From CAYLRY01 sp964386535 (GTDB lineage: Bacteria; Chloroflexota; Dehalococcoidia; Dehalococcoidales; UBA3254), in contig CAYLRY010000020.1 in assembly GCA_964386535.1 (NCBI GenBank), positions 1-48,043 of the forward strand: a stretch of 48,043 bases of DNA, given 5' to 3'. Made by a program: the position numbers and the translations under genes. The notes under the pieces were generated by a model, which saw only the letters and a list, made by a program, of their open reading frames with translations, was not told the origin of the DNA and made no database searches. This document shows, piece after piece, positions 14,967-23,461 of the stretch. Positions within the stretch are counted from its first letter, which is position 1. The number at the start of each line of letters is the position of its first letter.

Positions 14967-16448
14967 ATGAAGATTTTATTAGTTTATCCAAACTATCCGG
15001 ATACATTCTGGAGTTTTAAACACGCTTTGAAATTTATTTCCAAAAAGGCTGCCTTCCCACCTTTGGGTTTATTAACTGTAGCAGCCATGCTTCCCGCCAA
15101 ATGGGAGAAAAAACTTATTGATATGAATGTTTCCAGGTTAACGGATGAAGATATTAAATGGGCAGATTATGTCTTTATCAGTGCCATGGAACTTCAAAAG
15201 GAATCGGTAACGTTGGTGGTAAGCAGGTGCAGGAAGCTGGGAGTTAAAACAGTTGGTGGGGGTCCCCTCTTTACCACTGGACATGAAAATTTTAATCAAA
15301 TAGACCACCTGGTTTTAGGAGAAGCAGAGGCTTCTTTGCAACCCTTCCTGGAAGATATTCAAAAGGGCACCGCCCGGCATATTTATTTTTGTGAAGACCA
15401 TCCGGATTTAAGTGCAACTCCTGTACCCATGTGGTCCCTGATAAACATGAAACACTATTCAACCATGAACTTGCAGTATTCCCGCGGTTGCCCTTTTGAT
15501 TGTGAATTTTGCGATATCGTAACGCTTAACGGCCATAAACCCAGGACCAAGAGTAAGGAGCAAATCATCGCAGAACTGGATGCTTTGTATGAACACGGTT
15601 GGCGCAGTGGCCTTTTTGTGGTGGATGATAACTTCATCGGCAATAAGAAAAAGTTAAAGACAGAAATTTTACCCGCCATTATCGAATGGAGAAAAGGGAA
15701 AAAATATCCCTTTGCCATGTGTACAGAGACTTCCATCAACCTGGCTGATGATGAAGAGCTGGTGAGAATGATGGTTAAAGCCGGATTTGAAGAAGTATTC
15801 ATCGGCATCGAAACGCCTAATGAAAAGAGTTTGATTGAGTGTGCAAAAAACCAGAATCAGAATCGAGACCTGGTGGTATCAGTAAAGAAACTACAGCAAT
15901 TGGGACTGGAGGTTCAGGGCGGTTTTATTATCGGTTTTGATAATGATTCTGAATCTATTTTCCAGAATCAAATTGATTTTATCCAGAGAAGTGGAATTGT
16001 AACTGCTATGGTTGGGTTATTAAATGCCCCGTCCGGTACTAAATTATACAAACGTCTGAAACGTGAAGGCCGCCTGCTGGATTCCTTTTCCGGAAATAAC
16101 ACTGATCATTCGCTTAATTTCATACCCAAGATGAACTATGACTCGCTGATAAAGGGTTACCAACATGTCCTGGACACCATTTATTCTCCCAAGCATTATT
16201 ACGAACGTATTAGAACATTTTTGAAAACATATAAACCTCCCAGGTCCAGACCCGGTAAGATACAAACTCACCAGATCAGAGCTTTTATCTGGACCATCTG
16301 GTTTTTGGGCATGCGCGATAAAGGGAAACGCCACTTCTGGAAACTTTTCATTTCATATTTACTTAGATCTCCACCGAAATTCGCCAGATTTATCATATTG
16401 TCAATATACGGGTACCACTTCCGTAAAGTGACCATGGCTCAAGGTTAA
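14967..16448 (+). CDS. B12-binding-domain radical SAM protein (HpnP-like, DUF4070)
   Basis: A 493-residue protein. The N-terminal part (residues 1-150) is a cobalamin-binding-like domain: MKILLVYPNYPDTFWSFKHA, FPPLGLLTVAAMLP and a VGGGPLFTTGHE strand. The radical SAM cluster is RGCPFDCEFC with Cys175, Cys179 and Cys182, followed by FVVDDNFIGNKKKLK and GFEEVFIGIETPNEKSL. The C-terminal 150 residues (MVGLLNAPSGTKLYKRLKREGR onward) match the DUF4070 tail. Members include the hopanoid C-2 methylase HpnP, but the family is broad and the substrate here is unknown. I start at the ATG at 14967, with AGGAG six bases before it. The frame stays open upstream to 14835, but that part has no ribosome site and an unrelated composition. 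Confidence 0.87.
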   Translation: MKILLVYPNYPDTFWSFKHALKFISKKAAFPPLGLLTVAAMLPAKWEKKLIDMNVSRLTDEDIKWADYVFISAMELQKESVTLVVSRCRKLGVKTVGGGPLFTTGHENFNQIDHLVLGEAEASLQPFLEDIQKGTARHIYFCEDHPDLSATPVPMWSLINMKHYSTMNLQYSRGCPFDCEFCDIVTLNGHKPRTKSKEQIIAELDALYEHGWRSGLFVVDDNFIGNKKKLKTEILPAIIEWRKGKKYPFAMCTETSINLADDEELVRMMVKAGFEEVFIGIETPNEKSLIECAKNQNQNRDLVVSVKKLQQLGLEVQGGFIIGFDNDSESIFQNQIDFIQRSGIVTAMVGLLNAPSGTKLYKRLKREGRLLDSFSGNNTDHSLNFIPKMNYDSLIKGYQHVLDTIYSPKHYYERIRTFLKTYKPPRSRPGKIQTHQIRAFIWTIWFLGMRDKGKRHFWKLFISYLLRSPPKFARFIILSIYGYHFRKVTMAQG

Positions 16449-16529
16449 CAGCGCCGAATACCGATGAAAACCTAAATCCAGAGATTGGTACAATTGATTT
16501 AGAAGTCAGTATATCCGTTTTTATTATTT

Positions 16530-16558
16530 TTGACAAACTTATACGATGGTATTATAGT
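16530..16558 (+). promoter_or_regulatory. Strong sigma-70-type promoter for the PIG-L deacetylase gene
   Basis: TTGACA (16530-16535), 17 bases, TATAGT (16553-16558). The expected start near 16566 gives a leader of about 43 bases to the ATG at 16609. It separates this gene transcriptionally from the radical SAM gene upstream. Confidence 0.65.
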
Positions 16559-16608
16559 AAGACCTAAAGTTGTACCAGGGCTGTTTGCATTTTTGAGGAG
16601 GAAAACAC

Positions 16609-17316
16609 ATGAAGCAAGAGGCAGTTTATCTGCTGGTAATCTCTCCCCATCCCGCTGACATTGAGTTCGGTATCGGAGGAACAGTTGCCCGCTGGAGGAA
16701 AGAAGGCAAGGAAATTGTATATGTGGTCTGCACCAATGGAGATAAAGGTTCCAGTGATCCTGATATGAAACCGGAGGTACTGGCAAAAATAAGGGAAAAG
16801 GAGCAAATGGCAGCGGCCGGTATTTTAGGGGTTAAAAACGTGATTTTCCTGGGCCACCCGGATCTGGGATTAAAGGATACCCCTGAGTTTAAAAAAGAGA
16901 TATTAAGGCTGATATTGACGTACCGGCCGGAGATAGTGGCTACCTGTGATCCGTTTAATCCTCCGTATTTTTCCAATCCTGACCACCGGGTTTTAGGCCG
17001 GGTTGTGCTGGATGCTGTCTGGCCAACAGCTTTAGCTCCCAATACTTACCCTGATTTGCTGAAGGAAGGATTGCAGCTTCACAAGGTAAAAAAGATGCTG
17101 CTGTGGCAGAGTGCTTCGCCGAATTACCGTTCAGATATCACCGATACCTTTGAACAAAAAATGAAAGCGGTGAATTGTATGCAAAGCCAGATAGGCCCAC
17201 AGGGCAATCCTGATTTTCTGGAAATGCTGGTGAAAATGAATCAGGAAGCCGGCAAGGCAGAAAATTACGCCTATTGTGAAGCTTTCTACCAGATTGACGT
17301 GCTTCAGCGGTTGTAA
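16609..17316 (+). CDS. PIG-L/LmbE-family deacetylase with altered HPDD motif
   Basis: A 235-residue protein of the PIG-L family, Zn-dependent de-N-acetylases of sugar-linked N-acetyl groups (MshB, BshB and lincomycin LmbE belong here). The metal site is SPHPADIEFGIGG with His14 and Asp17, and the third ligand is probably the His in NPDHRVLGRVV (about residue 126). The usual motif is His-Pro-Asp-Asp; here the first Asp, the general base in MshB, is Ala16. It may thus be inactive or use another base. CTNGDKGSSDP is a conserved substrate-loop motif. GAGGAGG precedes the ATG, and it has its own promoter. There is no signal peptide. The substrate is unknown. Confidence 0.87.
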   Translation: MKQEAVYLLVISPHPADIEFGIGGTVARWRKEGKEIVYVVCTNGDKGSSDPDMKPEVLAKIREKEQMAAAGILGVKNVIFLGHPDLGLKDTPEFKKEILRLILTYRPEIVATCDPFNPPYFSNPDHRVLGRVVLDAVWPTALAPNTYPDLLKEGLQLHKVKKMLLWQSASPNYRSDITDTFEQKMKAVNCMQSQIGPQGNPDFLEMLVKMNQEAGKAENYAYCEAFYQIDVLQRL

Positions 17317-17527
17317 ATCAGGCCTCCTATACAGGCTATTTTTCGTGATGAAATAAAGTTGTAACTCACCTCAAGATAATTATACCGGTTGGCAGAAAAT
17401 GCCGGCCGGTATTACTGATTATTTTCAATGTATTTTATTTTTTTATAATCCGTAACGCCTTCGATTTTTATTTGATACTAATAACAGTGCAGATTATTTA
17501 ATATTTAAGGTTTAAAGAGAAAAAGAA

Positions 17528-17965
17528 ATGATAAAAATCAGGCAGGCAACGATCAGGGATCTTCCATACGTTCTGGATTTCTACGAACAGCTTACAGAAG
17601 AGAAATTGGACTTGTCTGAGGAGACCATCAAACAGGTTTTTACAGAAATAGAGTCTTTGCCCCGTCAGAAATTCCTGGTAGCTGAAAAGGATGGGCTCGT
17701 GACAGGGACTCTATTTTTACAGATTATCCCAAATCTTTCGCATCACGCCCGTTCCTGGGGCATCATTGAGAATATGGTGGTAGATCGTGCATACCGCCGG
17801 CAGGGGATAGGACGGATTCTGATTGAACAGGCTTTAATATACTGTCGCGAAGCCGGATGTTATAAGGTACAGTTGCTTAGCAATAAAAAGCGACATGAGG
17901 CGCATCAGTTTTATCGTACTGTGGGGTTCGAGGACTCCGCTTTGGGATTTCGTATCTACTTCTAA
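17528..17965 (+). CDS. GNAT-family N-acetyltransferase
   Basis: A 145-residue single-domain GNAT protein. Motif A, which binds the acetyl-CoA pyrophosphate, is IENMVVDRAYRRQGIGRILI (about residues 80-99), with the RRQGIG core. The C-terminal NKKRHEAHQFYRTVGFED is the usual motif B with its Phe-Tyr. The N-terminal IRQATIRDLPYVLDFYEQL is the first strand and helix. The acceptor amine cannot be predicted. The ribosome site is weak (AAAGAGAAAAAG). It is isolated, 210 bases after the deacetylase and 320 before the iron-sulfur protein. Confidence 0.87.
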   Translation: MIKIRQATIRDLPYVLDFYEQLTEEKLDLSEETIKQVFTEIESLPRQKFLVAEKDGLVTGTLFLQIIPNLSHHARSWGIIENMVVDRAYRRQGIGRILIEQALIYCREAGCYKVQLLSNKKRHEAHQFYRTVGFEDSALGFRIYF

Positions 17966-18213
17966 AGCTTTTCAGGTATGCATTGTCCAAAATCCGCTGG
18001 CAGTTAACTTCAAACAAATGTGAGACTTACTAAAGGTCTCATGGTTAAAGTGACGTACTTTTTAGCCTGAAATAAAGGTATTTCGAGCTTGATTTGCGTA
18101 TTCATACTGTTGTAAGGCTATTGGTAATACTCTTAGTGTGAAAAACTCAGGCTGGATTAACCTCAATAGATGATGAATTCAGGGGGTTTCTCCGTTTTAA
18201 GGTTTCAAACCAA
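17966..18213. other. Intergenic region upstream of the iron-sulfur gene
   Basis: No gene seen. A small dyad TGAGAC/GTCTCA (18021-18041) follows the acetyltransferase without a T-run. The promoter of the next gene is annotated separately. Confidence 0.35.
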
Positions 18214-18243
18214 TTGTATTAGGGCTATTTCTCAGAGTATAAT
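18214..18243 (+). promoter_or_regulatory. Promoter for iron-sulfur protein gene
   Basis: TTGTAT (18214-18219), 18 bases, perfect TATAAT (18238-18243), 45 bases before the ATG at 18288. Confidence 0.5.
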
Positions 18244-18287
18244 CTTCATAATCGAATATCAATCAAGAATAACGTAAGGAGGAAATC

Positions 18288-19406
18288 ATGACCACAGAGA
18301 ACGATATTTTTGTCAGGTTATCAGAAAAAATCGGTGTAGTGGGATACCCCCGGTATGTTGAAATTTTGAAGAATCAGTTGACGCAGGAAGAGGCTGAGTT
18401 GACGGTTGCTTTGACTGAAGCAAAAACGCTGGAGGAATTAAAACAGAAACTGCAAATAGACAGCAAGACCCTTCCGGCTAAAATCGATAACGTAATGAAG
18501 AAGAGGTTCGTGGTACGTAATGAAGAGGGAAAATATGTTATTCCACAGATGCCGCGTTTTTTCCCCCGGATAAACGATACGCCGGTACTAAAAAAATTGT
18601 GGTTTGATTTCTTTCATTCAGGCGACTATTGTGAGATCGATGTTGCCCACATGACAGCAAGGCATGCTCTGCGACCGCATTTACGGTCACATAAAATTAT
18701 ACCTGCCAAGCAGGCTCTGCTAGCCAGTACCAACCTGGACCGCAGCCAGATCCTGTGGTATGAAGACATGGAAGGAATCTTTAGAAGGGCTAAAAGGATA
18801 GCCCAGGGCGGATTACAACCAGACGGCACCCTGAGCCAAAATGAAGGTTGCGGCTGCCGGCGCTACTGGGGCACCTGTGGCGCTCCAGGGGGCTGTACTG
18901 CCTGGGAATGGCAGCCTGATGAGTGGGGCGAGGGCACACCTCAGGGACTGCCTTTTGGCGGTAGAGGCTTATGCAGCGTAGAGCAGGCTCTTGATGCTAC
19001 TTATAAAATGGAGGACTTCGGGCTGATTAACCTTTCTCCAAATACGGCCCAGATCAACTCAACCTGCCGTTGCTGCGAATGCTGCTGCGAAATTATCCAT
19101 GGATTTAAAAAGCTGGCTAATATCTGGGAATTGCTGTCTCCCAGCCGGTATCTGGCGGTGATAGATACTGAGAAGTGTCAGGGTTGCCAGACCTGTATCG
19201 AGCGGTGTCATTTTGACGCTATTGAGATGAGGAAAGTGCCGGGATCTAAAAAGATGAAGGCTTTTATAATCAATGAACATTGTATGGGCTGCGGCCTGTG
19301 CATCTATAAATGCCCTCATCAGGCTATGAGGTTTGAGCTCATCAGACCTCCGGAGCATATCCCCACGATTACCACCAAAGAATTATTCCGCGGCAGGGTC
19401 CATTAG
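18288..19406 (+). CDS. Multi-cluster 4Fe-4S ferredoxin protein with N-terminal winged-helix-like domain
   Basis: A 372-residue cytoplasmic iron-sulfur protein. Residues 1-95 look like a winged-helix fold (EEAELTVALTEAKTLEELKQ through the strand EGKYVIPQMPRFFP). The middle carries Cys-rich segments, GCGCRRYWGTCGAPGGC (about 186-203) and STCRCCECCC (about 259-268). The C-terminal third is a classical two-cluster ferredoxin domain: CQGCQTCIERC and CMGCGLCIYKC. It could bind three or more clusters. A paralogue lies at 34047-35123 and a relic of a third at 30358-30475. Neighbours suggest electron transfer to or from the OYE-type flavoproteins, an inference. AAGGAGG precedes the ATG. A strong terminator follows. 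The winged-helix part may be structural rather than DNA-binding. Confidence 0.85.
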   Translation: MTTENDIFVRLSEKIGVVGYPRYVEILKNQLTQEEAELTVALTEAKTLEELKQKLQIDSKTLPAKIDNVMKKRFVVRNEEGKYVIPQMPRFFPRINDTPVLKKLWFDFFHSGDYCEIDVAHMTARHALRPHLRSHKIIPAKQALLASTNLDRSQILWYEDMEGIFRRAKRIAQGGLQPDGTLSQNEGCGCRRYWGTCGAPGGCTAWEWQPDEWGEGTPQGLPFGGRGLCSVEQALDATYKMEDFGLINLSPNTAQINSTCRCCECCCEIIHGFKKLANIWELLSPSRYLAVIDTEKCQGCQTCIERCHFDAIEMRKVPGSKKMKAFIINEHCMGCGLCIYKCPHQAMRFELIRPPEHIPTITTKELFRGRVH

Positions 19407-19420
19407 TTGGAATATTTTAA

Positions 19421-19450
19421 AAAAAGGGCGGTGCTAAAACCGCCCTTTTT
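19421..19450. terminator. Bidirectional intrinsic terminator
   Basis: AAAAAGGGCGGT - GCTAAA - ACCGCCCTTTTT: twelve-base perfect arms with a six-base loop, flanked by an A-run on one side and a T-run on the other. It can end transcription of the plus-strand iron-sulfur gene and of the converging OYE gene at 19491. Confidence 0.9.
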
Positions 19451-19490
19451 ACTTAATACTTTGTTTAAATGAGATAGAAAGAATGTCCCG

Positions 19491-21473
19491 CTATATTTTT
19501 CGGCCTATTTCCGAGCCTTCTCTCATAGCAGCAAAAATGGTACGCTTACTGGCGCAATCTCCGATGGGATAGACCTCCGGCATCAGTCCGCTGAGTTCTT
19601 CCGCCAGCCGGTTATGGTTCACTGCCCCAACTGCCAGCACTACGGTATCCGCCTTCAGAAATGAGAATATATAGTCCTTTTCAGGCGGTTCCCCGCTGTC
19701 GATTTGTATATTGACTCCCTTTTCCGTAATGCTGTCTGGCAGGGTATAGGGAAACAAACGTACGCCCTTTTTGATTAAATATTCAAAAAGTATCAGTTTG
19801 GTGTTATGGCTTAATCCCCGGGCGATCTTGCTGCGGGTGACCAAAGAAACGCTCTTTCCTTTTTCAGCCAAAAAGAGGGCTGTATTAATGCCTACCACCC
19901 TGCCGCCAATTACTACCACTTCCTGACCTGTCATAGCCTGGCCGGTCAGGACATCTACGGCCTGGACTACATTTTGGGAGCAAATTCCGGGGATATCCAG
20001 AGAAATTGGAAGTGAACCAGTGGCCACAATTACAGCATCAGGTTGAACTTCCTGAACCATTTTAGCAGTAACTTCTTGGTTGTAAAAGACTTTTACTCCG
20101 GCTCTAACCAGCCCCTGAGAAAGGTAGTGGATCAATCTGTTGGCCTCAGGCCTGTAGTTTGCCAGTATGCTCCACTGGCCGCCCAGGCGGTTGCTTTTTT
20201 CGTATAGCAGGGTCTCATGCCCCCGTTCAGCCAGATTGCGGGCGGCTTCCATCCCGGCCGGACCGCCGCCAATGACTATCACCCTCTTTTTTCTACAGGC
20301 AGGTTCGGTTTTATATTCCAATTCCCTGCCCATGGCCGGGTTAACAGTACAGGTGGAATACGAGCCTTCAGTGCCTCTCTCCTGGCAGTGTCCGCAATAA
20401 ATACAGGGTTTGATTTCATCTAATCTGCCTTCTCTGGCCTTATTGGGCAGATCAGGGTCAGCCATTAACGCCCGTCCCATCTCTATGAAATCTGCCGCTC
20501 CTTCCTTTAATACACGCTCACCATGCACAGCATCCAGTTTGGCCACCGCAATGATAGGCACCTTCACGGCTTTTTTGATGGTGGATGCCTGGTGTACCAG
20601 TGTGCCGAACGGTTGATACAATGTCGGGAATTGCCACTGGTGAGTTTCAAATGGGCCGGAAGATATATCCAGCGCGTTAACTCCCGCATCCTCGAAAATC
20701 TGAGCATGCTGAACAGCTTCCTCCAGCCGGATGCCGCCTTCCAGAAAGTCATCGCCGTTCATTCGCATAATGATAGGGAAATCAGGGCCAACTTCCTGCC
20801 GGATGCGGCGGATAATAGCTGCCGGGAAGCGTGCCCTCTTTTCGATGTTCCCTCCATATTCATCTTTCCGGCGGTTAGTACGGGGCGAGAGGAATTCATG
20901 GATAAGGTAGCCATGGCCACCGTGGATTAAAACAGCATCAAAGCCAGCGATTTTTCCTCTGCCTGCCGCTTTGCCGAAGGCATCGATGATTTCTTCTATT
21001 TCATCCGGCATTAATGTATGAGTTTGAAAGCCGGTAAGTGGATCACGAGTGCCGGTGGGCGCTACCACTTTCATGAGTTCGGGGTACTCTACCGGTGGCC
21101 TCTGCTGGACGATGCGGGCCAGGATGGCGCCGATATGGCCGATAAGAAAGGAAATTCTGGCTCCCCTGGCATGGATAGCCTGGGTTAACCGGCGGGCGGC
21201 CATGGCCTGCTCTTCAGTCCTTATGTTCAATACTCCGGGTCCGAATATCAGCGTTGTAGCATGAGGCCGGGCTAATGCGCCGGTAGTCAACTGGATCATG
21301 CCCACTCCCCCTGCGGCGCGTGCCTCGTTATACGCAATTAGGCGGTCGGTCACAAAGCCGTTCGGTTTGGTGGCAAAGGTAAAGCCATAGCCCAGTGGTG
21401 CGGCGATGATGCGGTTTCTCAATTCCAGTGTGCCGATTTTTCCAGGTTCAAACAATTTGACCAGTTTTTCCAT
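19491..21473 (-). CDS. OYE-type NADH:flavin oxidoreductase / 2,4-dienoyl-CoA reductase-like iron-sulfur flavoprotein
   Basis: A 660-residue protein with the three-part layout of 2,4-dienoyl-CoA reductase FadH and trimethylamine dehydrogenase. An FMN TIM barrel covers about residues 1-345: LFEPGKIGTLELRNRIIAAP, the HGGHGYLIHEFLSPRTNRR active-site segment, and the barrel end GRALMADPDLPNK. A [4Fe-4S] site follows at about 350-375, CIYCGHCQERGTEGSYSTC. Then comes an FAD/NAD(P) domain with VIVIGGGPAGMEAARNLAER and VVVIGGRVVG for the second nucleotide. It reduces an activated C=C bond with NAD(P)H. It is the last gene of the run DUF169 - dehydrogenase - MmgE/PrpD - binding protein - this gene, and has a paralogue at 28433-30313. 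AAGGAA precedes the ATG. Confidence 0.9.
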   Translation of the reverse strand: MEKLVKLFEPGKIGTLELRNRIIAAPLGYGFTFATKPNGFVTDRLIAYNEARAAGGVGMIQLTTGALARPHATTLIFGPGVLNIRTEEQAMAARRLTQAIHARGARISFLIGHIGAILARIVQQRPPVEYPELMKVVAPTGTRDPLTGFQTHTLMPDEIEEIIDAFGKAAGRGKIAGFDAVLIHGGHGYLIHEFLSPRTNRRKDEYGGNIEKRARFPAAIIRRIRQEVGPDFPIIMRMNGDDFLEGGIRLEEAVQHAQIFEDAGVNALDISSGPFETHQWQFPTLYQPFGTLVHQASTIKKAVKVPIIAVAKLDAVHGERVLKEGAADFIEMGRALMADPDLPNKAREGRLDEIKPCIYCGHCQERGTEGSYSTCTVNPAMGRELEYKTEPACRKKRVIVIGGGPAGMEAARNLAERGHETLLYEKSNRLGGQWSILANYRPEANRLIHYLSQGLVRAGVKVFYNQEVTAKMVQEVQPDAVIVATGSLPISLDIPGICSQNVVQAVDVLTGQAMTGQEVVVIGGRVVGINTALFLAEKGKSVSLVTRSKIARGLSHNTKLILFEYLIKKGVRLFPYTLPDSITEKGVNIQIDSGEPPEKDYIFSFLKADTVVLAVGAVNHNRLAEELSGLMPEVYPIGDCASKRTIFAAMREGSEIGRKI

Positions 21474-21491
21474 TGTTTTTTCCTTATACTT

Positions 21492-21519
21492 AGGGGGAGA
21501 CCTGGCCAGGTCTCCCCCT
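21492..21519. repeat. Perfect 28-base palindrome between binding-protein and OYE genes
   Basis: AGGGGGAGACCTGG followed by its exact complement CCAGGTCTCCCCCT forms a very stable hairpin in RNA of either strand. No T-run follows on the minus strand. Its place just after the substrate-binding lipoprotein stop suggests a message-stabilising or attenuating hairpin that lowers expression of the downstream OYE gene relative to the lipoprotein. Confidence 0.7.
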
Positions 21520-21526
21520 TAAGAAT

Positions 21527-23215
21527 CTACTTGCTCAACCAGGCGTTATAGGGAGTGGACTGGGTGGTGGATCCCATCATGCCATGGCCGGTATCATGCA
21601 CGTAAGGTTGAAAGGCATAGGTAGCTGAGTAATATGTCACAGGTATAACAGTGCAATCGTCATAAAGGGCCTGGGTGGCTTTTTGCATCAATGCCGGGTC
21701 AGGTGCGGTACTGGTCAGGGTTGCGTTAAAGATGGCCGGCCAGCCTTCAGGTTTTTTCAGGCTCTTGTAAAAGGTGGTGTTGGGAGTGCCGAATTCCAGG
21801 GCCAGATCTGCATTGAAATTGGGGAAGGGTCTGAGCTGGTGATACAGGATGCCATTCCAGGTACCGGTCAGTACCGCTGAAAGCCGGGCGGCTTCCACAA
21901 AATCAATATTGGCCTGTATACCAATCGCATTTAAATAAGCCTGAATGGCAGTGGCGCCGTCCCGGTCAAGAGTCGATGAAGTAATAATGGTTGTTTTAAA
22001 GCCGTTGGGATAGCCAGCTTCCTTCAGTAGCTGTTTGGCTTTAGCGACATCATATTTCCGTCCGGTGATTGTGGGAACAATGGCTGGAGAGTCAAGGGGA
22101 GGAGCCTGGTAAGCTGGTGGATTAAAGCCGTAGCCGAATGCCCTGGACATGGATTCTCTGTCAATGGCGTATTCAGCCGCCATGCGCACTTTCACGTTAG
22201 CCCAGGGGGAATTTTCATTCATACTATCCGGCACCAGCACATAAGCCGCCGCTGAACGCGATGAAATGACATAACCCGCTTTCTGCAAATCAGAGGCGTC
22301 TTTGGGGGTCACAGCCATGCTGTCACCACCGCCAGATTTGAATAAGGCCAGCCTGGTTAATTGGTCTGTAACATAAAGCAGAGTATAGCCATCCAGATAA
22401 GGCTTACCTTTATCCCAGAAATCATTAAATTTCTTGGTGACAAGACGAACATCATTGACATATTCAACCTGCTGGAAAGCGCCGGTGCCAACCATATTCC
22501 ATCTCATCCAGTCTATCCCGTTTTTCTCATAGGCTGTGGGTGAAACATAAACGGTAGAAATGCCTGTGAAGTTCCTGATATGGGTATTTTGCCAGTTGAC
22601 AAAATTTATTTTAAAGGTGTAATCGTCTATGACCTCCCAGGATTTCCAGACCGCGGTTACACTGGAGTTTACGCCTTTTTTAATCATGTCATAGTTCCAC
22701 TTTAAGGCCTTGGCGTTGAAATCAGTGCCGTCATGAAACTTAACGCCTTTTCTCAGGTGAAAGGTAATTGAGGGGTTGGCCGGATCAGAAACGACGTCAT
22801 AGGACTCGGCCAGATTGGGGAGGATTTCGCCCTTATAGGTCTCATGCAGTAATTGGTCGAGACCGATTTGTGCGGATATACCAGCTCCTCCTGCCAGATC
22901 TGGAGGCCAGCCAAAGGGACTTCCAGGTCCTGATGCCTGAATATCAATAAGGGTACCTCCGTATTTGGCTGTACTTGTGGCTGGTGGCTTAGTGGTAGTG
23001 GTGGTGGCGGCCGTGGTTGCCGCAGTCGTAGTCACACCCGGTTTAGTAGTAGTTGGTGCTGCAGCGGTAGTGGTGGTAACAGAGGGCTGCGTTGAAGCCT
23101 GAGTAGTAGTTGGTGGAAGGGTTGTAGCTACTGTGGTGGCCTGTTCGGAACTGCAGCCGGTTAGCGCCAGGATAGATACTAAGAGAATAAACGATACAAT
23201 GATAAACTTTTTCAC
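21527..23215 (-). CDS. ABC transporter substrate-binding lipoprotein, family 5 (peptide/nickel type)
   Basis: A 562-residue exported lipoprotein. The lipobox LALTGC places the lipid anchor on Cys21. A low-complexity Thr/Pro/Ala linker spans about residues 25-83. The family-5 binding domain then follows: SYDVVSDPANPSITFHLRKG, VKFHDGTDFNAKALKWNYD, GTGAFQQVEYVNDVRLVTKK and KAKQLLKEAGYPNGFK. It should sit outside the membrane and bind a peptide-like or other organic solute. No permease or ATPase gene is present. The start is a GTG with AAGGAGG upstream. It resembles the binding proteins at 30519 and 32202, and all three end in N-A-W-(L/M)-S-K. It is positioned between the MmgE/PrpD and OYE genes. 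Confidence 0.92.
   Translation of the reverse strand: MKKFIIVSFILLVSILALTGCSSEQATTVATTLPPTTTQASTQPSVTTTTAAAPTTTKPGVTTTAATTAATTTTTKPPATSTAKYGGTLIDIQASGPGSPFGWPPDLAGGAGISAQIGLDQLLHETYKGEILPNLAESYDVVSDPANPSITFHLRKGVKFHDGTDFNAKALKWNYDMIKKGVNSSVTAVWKSWEVIDDYTFKINFVNWQNTHIRNFTGISTVYVSPTAYEKNGIDWMRWNMVGTGAFQQVEYVNDVRLVTKKFNDFWDKGKPYLDGYTLLYVTDQLTRLALFKSGGGDSMAVTPKDASDLQKAGYVISSRSAAAYVLVPDSMNENSPWANVKVRMAAEYAIDRESMSRAFGYGFNPPAYQAPPLDSPAIVPTITGRKYDVAKAKQLLKEAGYPNGFKTTIITSSTLDRDGATAIQAYLNAIGIQANIDFVEAARLSAVLTGTWNGILYHQLRPFPNFNADLALEFGTPNTTFYKSLKKPEGWPAIFNATLTSTAPDPALMQKATQALYDDCTVIPVTYYSATYAFQPYVHDTGHGMMGSTTQSTPYNAWLSK
22975..23140. repeat. Low-complexity Thr/Ala/Pro-coding stretch
   Basis: Imperfect trinucleotide-rich DNA (GGT, GGC and GTA units on the plus strand) encoding the Thr-rich linker of the lipoprotein. 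Such tracts can change length by slippage. Shorter equivalents occur in the other two lipoproteins (about 31960-32080 and 33640-33790). Confidence 0.6.
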
Positions 23216-23461
23216 TTTTCCCTCCTTTAGTCAGTTATTCTGTTTGGTCTATCATATGTTTATACTTCGATAATATAGTAAATGTTATCTTATATTTATT
23301 TTTAGGATATTGTCATTGAAGGATGTTGAGGTTTGTCTTCGCGCTAATTAAACCTGAATTAATTTACCAACGACGTACCCTTCCGTACGAACCATTGACC
23401 GGGCCAAACAATTTTTCGATAACGATATTCGCTATGAATGTTTACATTATAGCATATCCCG

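Noticed and set aside
22975..23140. Tandem-repeat or CRISPR-like array in the GTA/GGT-rich stretch
   Set aside because: It is the degenerate Thr/Ala-coding linker of a lipoprotein; there are no regular spacers or conserved repeat units.
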